In this document: piece by piece, positions 45,271-55,900 of the stretch
Layout of the letters: every line of letters starts with the position of its first letter
Position numbering within the stretch: position 1 is the first letter of the stretch
Source: Dendrobium chrysotoxum
Taxonomy: Eukaryota > Streptophyta > Magnoliopsida > Asparagales > Orchidaceae
Reading direction: 5' to 3'
Length of the DNA stretch: 64,000 bases
NCBI GenBank assembly: GCA_019925795.1
Contig: CM034312.1
Span: forward strand, 25,819,914-25,883,913
Translations under genes and position numbers: made by a program
The notes under the pieces: generated by a model
Told to the model about the DNA's origin: nothing
Database searches by the model: none
What the model saw: the letters and a program-made list of their open reading frames with translations, nothing else

Positions 45271-46911
45271 GTTAAACCTTAAAGAACTAGTCCTGAGGCT
45301 AACCAAGAGGAAGGGGGGGGGATGAATTGGATATTTAAAAAACCTTCTTTTAACAAAAAGAAAAATCCCCTTCTTAAAGCTTTTTCAACATATGAAAATA
45401 GATAATCAAGACAACGTAATATTAATCACAGATTTTTAACCATGCAGTTATATGCAGAAATAAATGAGGAAAATAAAGTGCTAAAAAATAAAATAAAAAA
45501 GAACACACCAGATTTATAGTTGTTTGATCCAACCTGACCTACATCCACTTCCCGGAGGCACCCTCCAGGTATTGCACTAAAACCTTTTAGTGTCTCTCCT
45601 TTTACCCCCACAGCAAGGTAGAGAAGCCCTTACAAAATCTTTCCACCAACCCGATGCGGTAGAGAACTGAAATTCCTTTCACAGGCAGAGAACCTTGACT
45701 CCTTTTTCTCCCTCCAGGAGATGATAGAGAACCACGAATCCCTTTCACCTTCCCTAGTGCGGTGGAGTAGCCAGGTTCTTTGACACCAAAGAAATCTTCT
45801 TCTTCAAAAAACTTCCCTCAAGATGAACCTTAAATCTGATGGTACTACGGTGCAAGCTTGCTGGAGTAACCATGTGAAATCCCCTCCACACTCCCTTGAA
45901 ACCCCCTCCAAGGATCTTCTCCTTCTCAAACTCCATCCTTTTCTCTCTCCCTTTCAAGTTCTCTCTTTATGTTTTCTCCAAAAGAACGAAGACATAATGA
46001 CTTCCAAAGACTCATACAATGTCTTTGGAGAAAGCTTAAATAGAGGGCTTTAAAAAAACCCTAACAAATTAATTCTGGCGCCAAATATCATCTAGGATGA
46101 TCCTGAGATCGTCATGTACGATCAGTTTAACAATTTGCATATATCATCCAATACAATCCTATGATCATCCGAGATGATTAGTTCAAGTTGGGTGGTAATT
46201 GACATATCGTCCTGCAATAGTCTCGTGATGTCCAGGATGATCGTCTCTATGATTAAAGAAAATTTATGATTTTCATCTTGGATAATTAGAAAAAATCAAA
46301 TATGTCGATAAATATTATCCAGTATGATATACAGATCATTCAGGATGATCTGATTGAATAATTTAACTATAATTAGTTCCCTAATCACAAGATCAATTTA
46401 GGCATGATTTATATTGATTGTCCAGTACGATGTATATCATTCTGAATGATTAGAACAAAATTTGAATCTTAAAACCTTGCCTAAATTATCATTGGCGGGT
46501 TTTATTTATGATCATAAAAGATCATCCTGGATGATCAAAATCATCTAGTACGATTAGTTGAATGAGCTGATCATCCTGGACAATCAAAATTATCCAGTAT
46601 GATTTGTTCAAAAATTAAACTTCTGGTATTAATTAGATCTCACTCCCTTGAGTGTGTGTGTATGCATGGTCACCAAGCTAGCAAACACCTTTATAGGACT
46701 TGACTCAAAAAATCAAAAATTACATCTATGAATATTACATACTCTTTACAGCATAACCTATTCTACCCAATCTTAAGCTCTGATTCTTTGCTCATGAAAT
46801 GTTAGTATACACACAAACAAATGTAGAATGAAAATACTACGAGATAAAAAGATGTGAGCCATAATGTTTGTTATCATCAAAAATATAAACTCGTGAGCTC
46901 GAGTTGCAATA
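45271..46911 (-). repeat. LTR C', inverted complete copy of LTR C
   Basis: Minus-strand LTR of 1641 bp. The plus-strand left edge tgttaaaccttaaag is the inverse of the LTR end and the right edge gagttgcaata the inverse of its start. It includes the G-run plus gatgaattgg near the edge (45310-45330), the diverged 37-bp repeats and the palindromic atcatcc/ggatgat region. No identical five-base flanks (agggg / gtcta), so the target duplication is lost or it was rearranged. Confidence 0.7.
46080..46620. repeat. degenerate ATCATCC/GGATGAT palindrome cluster
   Basis: Within LTR C', about a dozen near-palindromic words such as catctaggatgatc, catccgagatgatt, gtccaggatgatcg, catcctggatgatc, spaced roughly 30-60 bp. 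Their promoter role, if any, is unknown; similar but more decayed words occur in LTR C at 26310-26650. Confidence 0.7.
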
Positions 46912-47490
46912 GTCTATTTTATTTAGGTCCATTGGGCCTATCCTTTTACAGATCTTCTTGTATTCTTATGTGTTTATTTATAACCATAGGATCTTAGTTT
47001 CTGGTTACATGATGTATTTTGATGGTTTAAGTTGGTTTGGTTTTCCTGCTTGTGATGAGTGGGGTGTGCTGAAGGGATTTACCTTATTCTTATTCACTAT
47101 TGGGTTTTCAATGGGTTTTTTAAATTAATAATGTTTTATCATGTTATTGCACTCTTTGTCTTATTATGTTCTTGTTTCTATAGGTGATTTTAAATGTTGC
47201 CAAGTTGACTAATGGCTTTTTTGGGAGAAAGATCGTACTTCAAGGTTACCTTTATAGTTTTTCTCTTTTTTGAAGTGTGGTCTTCTTATCCCAATCTAGA
47301 TTGTTCCTAGTTTATTTTGTACTTGTGCTTAGTAAGGACCTTGAGCTCGTAGGATTTTTTTGGACTTTTTTTGTAGCTCGTTGGAGCAGTAGAGAGCTCG
47401 AGGTCCTTTTTAAGGACTTTGTAATTTCCTTTTTAGTTAATGTGTAAGCCCCTACTGAGGTCCCACCCTCCCCCCTCCCCCGAAAAAAAA
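46912..47490 (+). other. unclassified insert, right part with A-rich end
   Basis: T-rich DNA ending ccctcccccgaaaaaaaa before copia D sequence resumes near 47500. The A-run at the end suggests a retroposed (LINE- or cDNA-like) insert in plus orientation. Motif ttctataggtgatttt at about 47176 resembles a splice site. No protein recognised. Confidence 0.35.
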
Positions 47491-47499
47491 GAAGAAGTA

Positions 47500-48650
47500 G
47501 CATCTACTTCCTCAACTACAAATACCTGATTTCATATGGCCAAATTTCTGTCAAGAAGAAATTCAAATGTAGTCAGTCATAAATATTCAAGTGATGTAAT
47601 ATCAATGCTAGTAATTATTGTCTTAGAATCTCTCCTAAGGAAGGTATGTTCCATAAGAGAAATCTTTGTCTTGTGATATAACATTTCTTATATGTGAGCT
47701 TCAAAATTTTAAGGAATCAAGTAAAGAGAATATTTTCTAAAATCAATGAATGAAGAATGATCTTCAATTGAAAAGAATCAACCTTGGGAACTTGTTCAAT
47801 TTCATAAAAAAAAAGATGCAACTAAACTAAGATGGTGCTATTGATAAACATTAGGTGTGTAAACAAGTTGAGATGAGCTTGAGTCAACACTAGTTTGAAC
47901 TGAAGCTTGATTGATTAATCAAGTTCGAGGTTGAGCTTGAGCTTCATTAAACAATTATGAGTTGGCTTAACAGGAAGAAAATGATTGTGATTTAAATAAT
48001 TATTATAATAAAATTATAAAAAATGAGAAATTAAAAGATAAATAATAAATAATCACTTGATGTAAGAAAAGAAAGAAATAAATTTTAAATAGTTATAATA
48101 GTTAACTTGAACTCCTAAATTCTAATTTATTTTAAGAATATTTATTGTAATATTTATTGCCATCTAACTCGGCTAATGAGCCATTTATCGAGTCGAGCTT
48201 AAGCAAAGTTATGAGTCACTGGACTCACTTACACTCCTAACAAACAAAAAGCTCAATTGGTTATAAAATGGTAGCACTTAATATCAAGGTGTGGACTTTA
48301 ATGAAACACTTGCACACATGAAGATTGTGAAACTTATTCTAGCTCTAACCAACCAAATGGAGCTACTAGTCTACTAACATGATTTTAAATTAGCATTCTT
48401 AAATGGAGTGCATGAAGAAGTCTATGTTAAGAAACTTTAAGGATGACTATGTCCATAGGCTAGAAAAGGCTTTATATGGCTATAAGCATCTTAGAGTAAT
48501 AAAATAAATATTTTCCTCAATGTGGTTTTACTAGACATAATAGTGAATAATCACTCTATATTAAAAAAATAAGGTAAGGATGACTTATTAATTATATGCC
48601 TTTATAGTTGATACATCATCAGAAAACTTATCCAATCTATCTTGAACTTT
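47500..48650 (+). pseudogene. copia D integrase-RT linker and reverse transcriptase N-half
   Basis: SPKEGMFHKRNLCL (about 47620) matches the P-x-K-x-R-S-L-x-E-I linker seen in copia pol. SIEKNQPWELVQFHKKKDAT (about 47770-47830) is the start of the RT domain. A TIR element (47854-48237) interrupts it. After that: AQLVIKW, GVDFNETL (48290), DFKLAFLNGVHEEVYV (about 48380, several frames), the KALYGYK block (about 48460), SLYIKK and DDLLIICLY (about 48590). Then sequence departs. Stops and frameshifts throughout. Confidence 0.65.
47854..48237. mobile_element. small TIR element in copia D RT
   Basis: 384 bp; ends GGTGTGTAAACAAG and, reverse-complemented from the right, GGAGTGTAAGTGAG. Internal words gagcttgag/gctcgag repeat near both ends. 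Flanked by ta on each side (47852-47853, 48238-48239), which would fit a TA target but is too short to be sure. The copia reading resumes right after it. Confidence 0.55.
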
Positions 48651-48654
48651 AAGG

Positions 48655-50335
48655 TAATATTAAAATTTAAAGCTTTTAGAATTTAGTTAATGATGATTAT
48701 AACTCAGACTTTCAAACACTTTTAGTCTAATTAAATATATCGATGAGATAAATGTAGCGATGCCAAAAGTACTTTTTTCAACTTCAAATGAGCTCAAATC
48801 AAGTACTTGAAGCATAATATGGAATTCAAAACATTAATCAGGTGATCAAATGATATCCAAATCTTGCATGCTGATAATCAAATCAAGTATCTAAATTCAA
48901 AGAGTCTACGATCACATAACTTTGATATAATCAAAACATCATAATATGAAAGACATGGTATGTGATAAAGGGGATCAATATGAGTCATCTTATGGAGTGT
49001 TTTAGATTTTAGTTATATTTATGAAAAGCGCCACTCTCAAAAACTAAAAATAGATCCCAATCTCAATGAGAAGGGAAGGGATAAGAGATGAAGCTTGAGC
49101 TTAGATCTTGATATGAAATCAAATTGAGCTTAATCGTTAGACCACCATCATTGAAACACCACTAACAAACCACTATCAATGGAATACCACCATTGGACCA
49201 TTGCCAATAGGAACCACATAAATAGACTAGAACCATTGGTACCACTGCCATTCAACTATCATCATCAAATCATTATAGCCTAACTACCATAGTCAAACCA
49301 CTATTGTCAAATTATAGCTTTTGGACCACCATTGTCAGACCGCAACCCTATGAACACTGATTACAATCCTCTAACCTTCATTTTTTTTATGATGGTCCTC
49401 CATAGTTGTTGCTCAACTATAGTCCTCTGACCGTCATTTCTTGTAATGGTCCTCTAATCACAATCAACTATCTATAGTCACCCAAACACTACTTGACTTA
49501 GATCCTCCAATCACTATCGCCCGACTATAATTCTTTGGCAACTATCATCCAACTGCAGACCTCCAACCACAATTACTCTGCTACAACCCTTTGAGCAACA
49601 TTATTAGCATATGGTCCTCTGACCTCCACTGCCTTATTATAGCCCTCTAACTATAATTACTTGAACACGATCCTCTAACCACCATCCCGTGATTATAACC
49701 CTCCAACTATTATTGCCCAACTATGATCCTCCAATCATCAACCCTTGACTACAGTCCTCTGACAACCGTCGCCCAAATATGACCCTCCAACTACCATCAT
49801 ACGACTATGATACTTTGACTATTATCACCCGACTATGATCCTTTGATAATATTTATCACACTATGAAATCTTGACCACTATAATCTCTTGAACACTATCA
49901 TTTGATTATACGGATGCCCATTAATTTAATCACCTACTGTCACCAATGCCAACAACGCATATTAGCACCTATAAGTTTGAAGCATGTTTTCATCACAAAA
50001 GTTGACACTTATGTCATCACCACTAACATTGATGCACGCCATTGCTTTTATGATCGTTTTAGGCCATTGACACCAACTTTAACTCCCATCATCACGCCTA
50101 AATTTATATGTTATTTTTATTGTCTAATCTATCCTCCAAGAAGAATGACTAACTATTAGTATTAAGACATTCTCCAATATGCATTATTTGCAATCAATGA
50201 CATTTTCTAGTGGAAATATTTTGATGGAGCCAAATCCCATGGTTTTCCCCCTTTTTATGTTTTCACATAAAAAACCTAGTATTCCTTACAACCCTTATTT
50301 ATCTATGTGTGTTGGATCTTTGCATAAAATCAAGG
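48655..50335. other. insert in copia D RT, with minisatellite
   Basis: Non-coding DNA between two RT segments. The first 430 bp resemble 14560-15010. 49140-49900 is a degenerate tandem repeat. Its ends were not defined. Confidence 0.4.
49140..49900. repeat. degenerate minisatellite (~30-36 bp units)
   Basis: About twenty irregular units built from ccgactatgatcct, ccgaccaccatc, tgaccaccatt and caactatagtcctctgacc. Unit length varies, so the period is only approximate. Not coding: stops in all frames. Confidence 0.7.
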
Positions 50336-50339
50336 CATT

Positions 50340-50545
50340 AAATATTTTTATTCTAGCATACAATAATGTTGATGATTTCTTTTATATTATCACCAATTCC
50401 ACAATAATTCAAAATATTAAAAAGCATATGATAGAAGTGTGAAATGAAAGATTTTGGTCTAATAAAACATTTTTTTGACATTCAAGTGAAACAATCTAAA
50501 GAAAAAACTTATCACATCGCAAGAAAAGTATATTGTAGAGTTAGG
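50340..50545 (+). pseudogene. copia RT active-site segment
   Basis: NVDDFFYIITNSTIIQNIKK at about 50353 (for YVDDIIYTG...), a frameshift, then MKDFGLIKHFFDIQVKQSKE (50444) and RKVY, the usual E-M-x-D-L-G-x-x-x-Y-F-L-G stretch after the active site. It breaks off near 50545, where about 330 bp of unrelated sequence (starting gagttagggtatgtttggga) intervenes before RT/RNase H resumes at about 50885. Confidence 0.7.
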
Positions 50546-51031
50546 GTATGTTTGGGAGAACGTTTTTACAACTTTGCTTTTCAGACCGCAATCACAATTT
50601 GTTTAGCTATTGCTTTCTCATTGCTTTTAATAAATTTCTCTGCTAGGAAACTGCTTTTTACTACATCATTCAAAAAAGTTACTTTCCCCACAATAACTTT
50701 ACAACCACCATTACAAAAAACTACAGTCATCCTAGACAGATCCTTATTGAGTTTTCACATTTATAGTTGCAAATCAAATACTTCTCCTATTACCAAGAAT
50801 AAAAAATATCAGCTAGATGATGGCAATAATAACTTGGATTCTACTACTTATATGTGTTAATTAGTCCCTCCTTTTTAGCTAATAAATGTAGGGCTAGTTA
50901 TTATGTTTCATGTAAGCCTTTTTCCCAGGTTTATAAGCATGCCAAGCCAAATTCATTTCACAACAACTAAGAGGATTCTTCTATATCTTCATGGTATTAA
51001 AATTTTTAAGTCTTCACTATGAGAAAATGAC

Positions 51032-51858
51032 CACTACAGGAAAGTCGCGAATTTTCGGCGGAAAATTCTGAATTTTCCGGCAGATTTTGAAATTTTCCGG
51101 CGGATTTCCTACGAAAATATCTTCGACGGTAAATCGAGCGTCGGAAAATTTTTCCGTCGAACAAAATCCGTCGGAAAATTTTTTCTTGCGGAAAAAATCC
51201 ACCAAAAATTTTCTCCGGCAGAAAAGATCCGTCGGAATAAATTAAACGGTTTTTAAAAAAAAGCTCAAGTGCCCGCTCCAACGCAAGCCAGCAGGCCTCC
51301 CAGGTGCTCGCGCCCAACCCACAGCCCACAGCCCACGCGCCCAGCGCTCAGCCTGCGCCCCTAGCGCGGACCCCGCGCGCACCCCGCCCAGCCCGTAGCC
51401 TGCGTGCACCCCGCGCCCAGCGCTCAGCTCGCCATCGCGTACCCAGCCCGCTCCTGGCGCCTGTCTGCGCTGATGCTCGAACCCGGGACCTCCCCCCGCC
51501 TACGCGCCTGTCCGACCACTAGACCGTTTCTGTAAAAGTGTTTAAATTGATACATTTTTTTATTTATATTAAAGCTGACAGAATATTCCAATTAAAATAA
51601 AATAATTTAAATAAACTATGAAATGAATTAAATTTGGAATAAATTATATTTTCAAAGAATTTTAGATGCCGTCGGAAAATCAGCCGGAAAGTCCGACGGA
51701 AACATATCCGCCAGAAAAGCCACCGGAAAATCGGCTTAAAAATTTGTCGGAAATTTTTTGAAATAGTCCGTCGGAAATCCGCCGGAAAATCCGCCGAAAA
51801 TTCTTCCGCCTGAAATCCGCCGAAAAATCCGCCGGTAATGGGAGATTTTCCTGTAGTG
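51032..51858. mobile_element. small non-autonomous CACTA-like element
   Basis: 827 bp, starting CACTACAGGAAA and ending TTTCCTGTAGTG; perfect 3-bp target duplication gac (51029-51031 and 51859-51861). Subterminal parts are dense in tccgccggaaa/ttttccggcgga words in both orientations. A GC-rich core (51260-51530) codes for nothing convincing. Interrupts the RNase H frame of copia D, which continues without loss on the other side. Confidence 0.85.
51270..51530. repeat. GC-rich core of CACTA-like element
   Basis: A block of agccc/cgcgccc words (cccagcgctcag twice, ccgcgcgcaccccgccc) in otherwise AT-rich DNA. An Ala/Pro/Arg-rich open frame on either strand is explained by composition. The truncated relative at 25057-25430 has a GC-rich block in the same place. 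Confidence 0.7.
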
Positions 51859-52210
51859 GACAAGAAGCTCAATGGATATTCTAATAGTGATCAGGCAAGA
51901 TATTTTGATAGCTGTAAAAGTACTCTCGATTATATGCCTTCTTTGGGAACTAAAGTTATCTCTTGGTCTTCCAAGAAACAAAATACTAATAAGTCTTTAT
52001 TTTGTAGAGTTAGAATATATCATAGTTAATGATGTAACAGTGAAGCTATTTGGCTAAAAAAAATTTTGTCATATTTGTAGCTTCAAAATCATAGCCCTAT
52101 AATTATCCATTGTCATAATATATCTGTTATTTCTAAGATGAGGAGGAATCGAATATTTCAGAATAAAACTAAGCAAACTAAGCTACAACATCAATGTGTT
52201 CGAGATTTAA

Positions 52211-52340
52211 GGCTTCTTTGGGAAAACTTTCTTACTACTTTTCAAAGCGACTTTTTTGTACAAATATTTTTAGTTAAAGATATTTTTATACTAGAAAGCT
52301 ACTTTAGAAAGCAACAAGAAAATAATCTCAAATGATGTTT
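52211..52340 (+). mobile_element. Tourist-like MITE H
   Basis: 130 bp starting GGCTTCTTTGGGAAAACTTT, flanked by taa (52208-52210 and 52341-52343). Shares TACTAGAAAGCT(A/G)CT and its ends with MITE G at 52670-58229. Inserted in the last part of copia D RNase H. Confidence 0.7.
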
Positions 52341-52701
52341 TAATTATGAAAGAGTAATGAGCAATTGGCGGGCATTTTGACGAAAGCTACAACAATTAAA
52401 AATTTGTCCAATGATCAAGAAATATTTTGAAGATTAAAAATAAAAGAGGGGGGTGTTGAAAAATTAAATTGTAAGAAAGATAACATGCATGGAATTATAT
52501 ACAAATAAAAAATGCATCTAAAATTCATGTATCATGACTATCATTAAGATTCACACAAGCATATAGAAACTTCTATATTCATACATGCATTTCAATGATA
52601 GAAATTTATATACTTATACATGCATTAAGAAAGTTTAATATGATTCTATTGAATGTTATGGTGGACTAAGGCTTCGTTTGGGATCAATGGCAGATTTAGG
52701 A

Positions 52702-52720
52702 GGGGGGGGGGGGGGGGGGG
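52702..52720 (+). repeat. poly(G) run, left of copia E
   Basis: About 19 consecutive G, continuing as the run at 57348-57385 on the other side of copia E; together they were the G-run of hAT F. Confidence 0.85.
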
Positions 52721-52955
52721 TTGGAGAATTAATGGAGAAATAAGATAGAACAAAAGAAACGAAAGTGTCTGCTAGTGGAATAGAGAAAAGAGCAGTTTTT
52801 CTTTTATGTCTTAATTTCAAAATCACGTCAGGAAATAACTGTTCACAAAACTTAAAAACAACAATGGTGAAGAGTACTCAAATGACACATCTGTTCACAA
52901 TCAACCATTTTAATAATACTTAAATAATAAAAATTATTTTGCAGTAATTCAAACA
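52719..52955 (-). repeat. copia E 3' LTR
   Basis: Minus-strand start TGTTTGAATTACTGC at 52955, after the purine-rich TTAAGGGGTTG; end at the G-run. The last base pair is GG where the other LTR has TG. Confidence 0.9.
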
Positions 52956-52962
52956 CAACCCC

Positions 52963-55900
52963 TTAATGCAAAATTCCTACTCCAAGATTTGCTCGGAATC
53001 TCTCAAATTTTTTAAAATTTAGAGCTTTTGTGAATCCATCAGCAACTTGATTATCGGTGGAACAATACTTGATTGCAATAGCTCCTTTTGCCACAACTTC
53101 TTTTACAAAATGATGTCGGAGCTCTATGTGCTTTGATCTTCCATGAAACACCGGATTCTTTGTCATAGAGATTGTGGATTTATTATCACAAAATATGTCC
53201 GTCGCTTTTAATTGAGGTTGTTGAAGGACTTCTAATATTCTTCTCATCCAAATTGCTTGACATGCTGCAGATGAAGCTACAATATATTCAGCTTCTGAAG
53301 ATGACAATGCAGTACTTGCTTGCTTCTTTGTGCTCCAGGATATTGCTCCAGACCCAAGATTGAATATGAATCCACTTGTGGTCTTTCTATCTTCTATGGA
53401 ACCTGCCCAATCACTATCAGTAAAACCAACTAAATTAAAGCTAGAAACTGATTTGTACCAAATGCCATAATTGGTTGTCTCTCGAATGTAGTGAAGAATG
53501 CGTTTAGATGCTCCAAGATGATGTACAGACGGATTATGCATGAACCTTGAAATAAGATTGACAGAGTACATAATATCAGGCCTAGTATGTGTCAAATACA
53601 TAAGACCACCCACAATTCCTCTAAATACTTTCTTATAGGCTTTAGTTGTACCATCATTCTGAACTAACTTTTCATTTGTATTCATGGGTGTTGAAAAAGT
53701 CTTGCAAGTCAGCATATTATACTTCTTTAGTAACTCCAATGCATATCTTTTTTGAGATAAGAAAATTCCATCATTTGCTTGAATAATTTGTAAGCCCAGA
53801 AAATAGTGCAACAACCCCAAATCAGTCTTATCAAATTCTTTCATCATATCTGCCTTGAACTTTTCAATCAATACATTAGAAGATCCAGAATAGATAATAT
53901 CATCAACATAAATACAAACAATAAGCAAATCATCATTTTTAGCCAACACATACAAAGTAGGCTCACTTTCACTTCTATGAAATCCCTTCTTTTGGAAGTA
54001 TGAATCAAGCCTCCAATACCATGCCCTTGGTGCTTGTTTAAGCCCATAAAGTGCCTTCTTTAGTTTATAAACTTTCTCCTCTTTGCCTTTAATAATGAAA
54101 CCTTGTGGTTGATCAATATATATATCTTCTTCCAAATCACCATTCAAAAATGCAGATTTAACATTAAACTGAAAAACATTCCACTTCATTTGTGCAGCTA
54201 ATGCAAGCAAAAGTTTAACAGTTTCAAATCTAGCAACAGGAGAAAAGGTTTCATAGAAATCAATACCATATTTTTGTGCATAACCTTTGACAACAAGCCT
54301 TGCTTTATATTTTTTGATGCTTCCATCTGAATTGTACTTCACTTTATAAATCCACTTCACACCAATTGGATCTTTTCCTTGTGGCATATCAACAAGCTCC
54401 CAAGTATCATTCTTCTCAATACTTTGAATCTCCTCTTTCATAGCATTTTCCCATTCTTCTTTTCCACAAGCATCTTCATAACATAATGGTTTTGTAACCA
54501 TAAGAGCAAATGTACAATCATACAACTCATGCAAAGATCTCATCTTTTTATGATGCCTCTCTTCAGATGTGCTTGAATCTACTGATCTTGGACTTGAAAG
54601 AGATGAATTAGATGACAAACCATCACTAACTTCTTGATTGTTAGTGATATCAATTTGATGATTCTCCTCAAATTCAACTGTTGCTTTTCCTTTATCATGA
54701 ATTACAGATTCACTCCAATCCCACATTCCATCTTCATCAAAAATAACATCTCTACTGATAATGATCCTCTCAGATTGTGGATCAAACAATCTGTATGCCT
54801 TTGACTGAATGTTGTACCCAATGAATATCAACTTTCTAGATTTGCTATCCAACTTGCTTCTATTGTGACCATCCTCCAATGCATAGGCAATACTTCCAAA
54901 TACTTTCAAATGACTGACAACAGGCTTTCTACCACTCCATGCTTCATAAGGTGTAATGTTTTGAACAGCTTTTGTTGGAGAAATATTCAAAATATAAATA
55001 GCAGTTGCAACAGCTTCAGCCCAAAATTTATTTGGTAAATTCTTCATCTTCAACATACTTCTTGCCATCTCTACAACAGTTCTATTCTTCCTTTCCACAA
55101 CCCCATTTTGTTGTGGTGTATTAGGAGCACTTAATTGTTTGAAGATTCCATACTTATCACAAAATTTTCCAAACTCATTTGAAGTAAATTCTCCACCTCT
55201 GTCTGTGCGTAGAATTTTAATGTTCTTGCCACTTTGATTCTCCACCAATGCTTTAAAATGCATAAATTTTTCAAAAGCTTCTGATTTATGCTTAAAAAAA
55301 TACACCCAATTCATTCTACTATAGTCATCAACAAATAAAAGAAAATATTTACACCCTCCATGAGATGGTGTATTCATTGGGCCACATAAATCTGCATGAA
55401 TTAATTCGAAACATCTTCTTGCTCTCCATGATTTTTCATATGGAAAAGGCTTTCTAGCTTGTTTTCCCATAACACAAGCTTCACAAATTCCACTATAGTC
55501 AACTTTAGGAAAACCATAAACCATCTTCTTTTGATACAATAATTTTAAACCTCCCATATACAAATGACCATATCTAAAATGACATAATTCTGCATCAGAT
55601 ATCTTCTTAGCTATCAATATTTTTTCTTGAACTGTTGAAATATTGAGTGGAAAAATTTTATTTGGAGCCATTTGAATTCTTGCAATTTGTTGATTACTCT
55701 TTTTGTCTTCAATTTTACAAGCCTTTTCATCAAATTCAACTTTATGTCCACTATCAATTAATTGCCCAATGCTTAGCAAATTATGTGCAAGTTTTGGAAC
55801 ATACAAAACATCATGTAATAGCTTTACCTTGCCATCATTTGTCTCAATAGCAATGCTCCCTTTGCCTTCAACTTGAACAGCATTATTATCACCAAATCTG

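Larger units (their letters stand above)
50880..52430 (+). pseudogene. copia D RT end and RNase H
   Basis: VSLFPRFISMPSQIHF (about 50910) and RILLYLHGIK (about 50975) lead into RNase H, which is interrupted by the CACTA-like element 51032-51858. It resumes with KKLNGYSNSDQARYFDSCKS (51862) and GTKVISWSSKKQN (51948), then CHNISVISK (about 52115) and QCVRDL (52190). MITE H (52211-52340) interrupts, then EQLAGILTKATTIKN (about 52362). The polypurine tract aaaagagggggg precedes the LTR at 52454. Confidence 0.75.

Noticed and set aside
26000..46911. LTR C and C' as the two LTRs of one element
   Set aside because: They are in inverted orientation, and the DNA between them on the D side belongs to copia D; they are better read as two separate insertions.
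51304..51522. Ala/Pro/Arg-rich open frame
   Set aside because: Explained by the GC-rich core of the CACTA-like element; open on both strands, no start context or motif.
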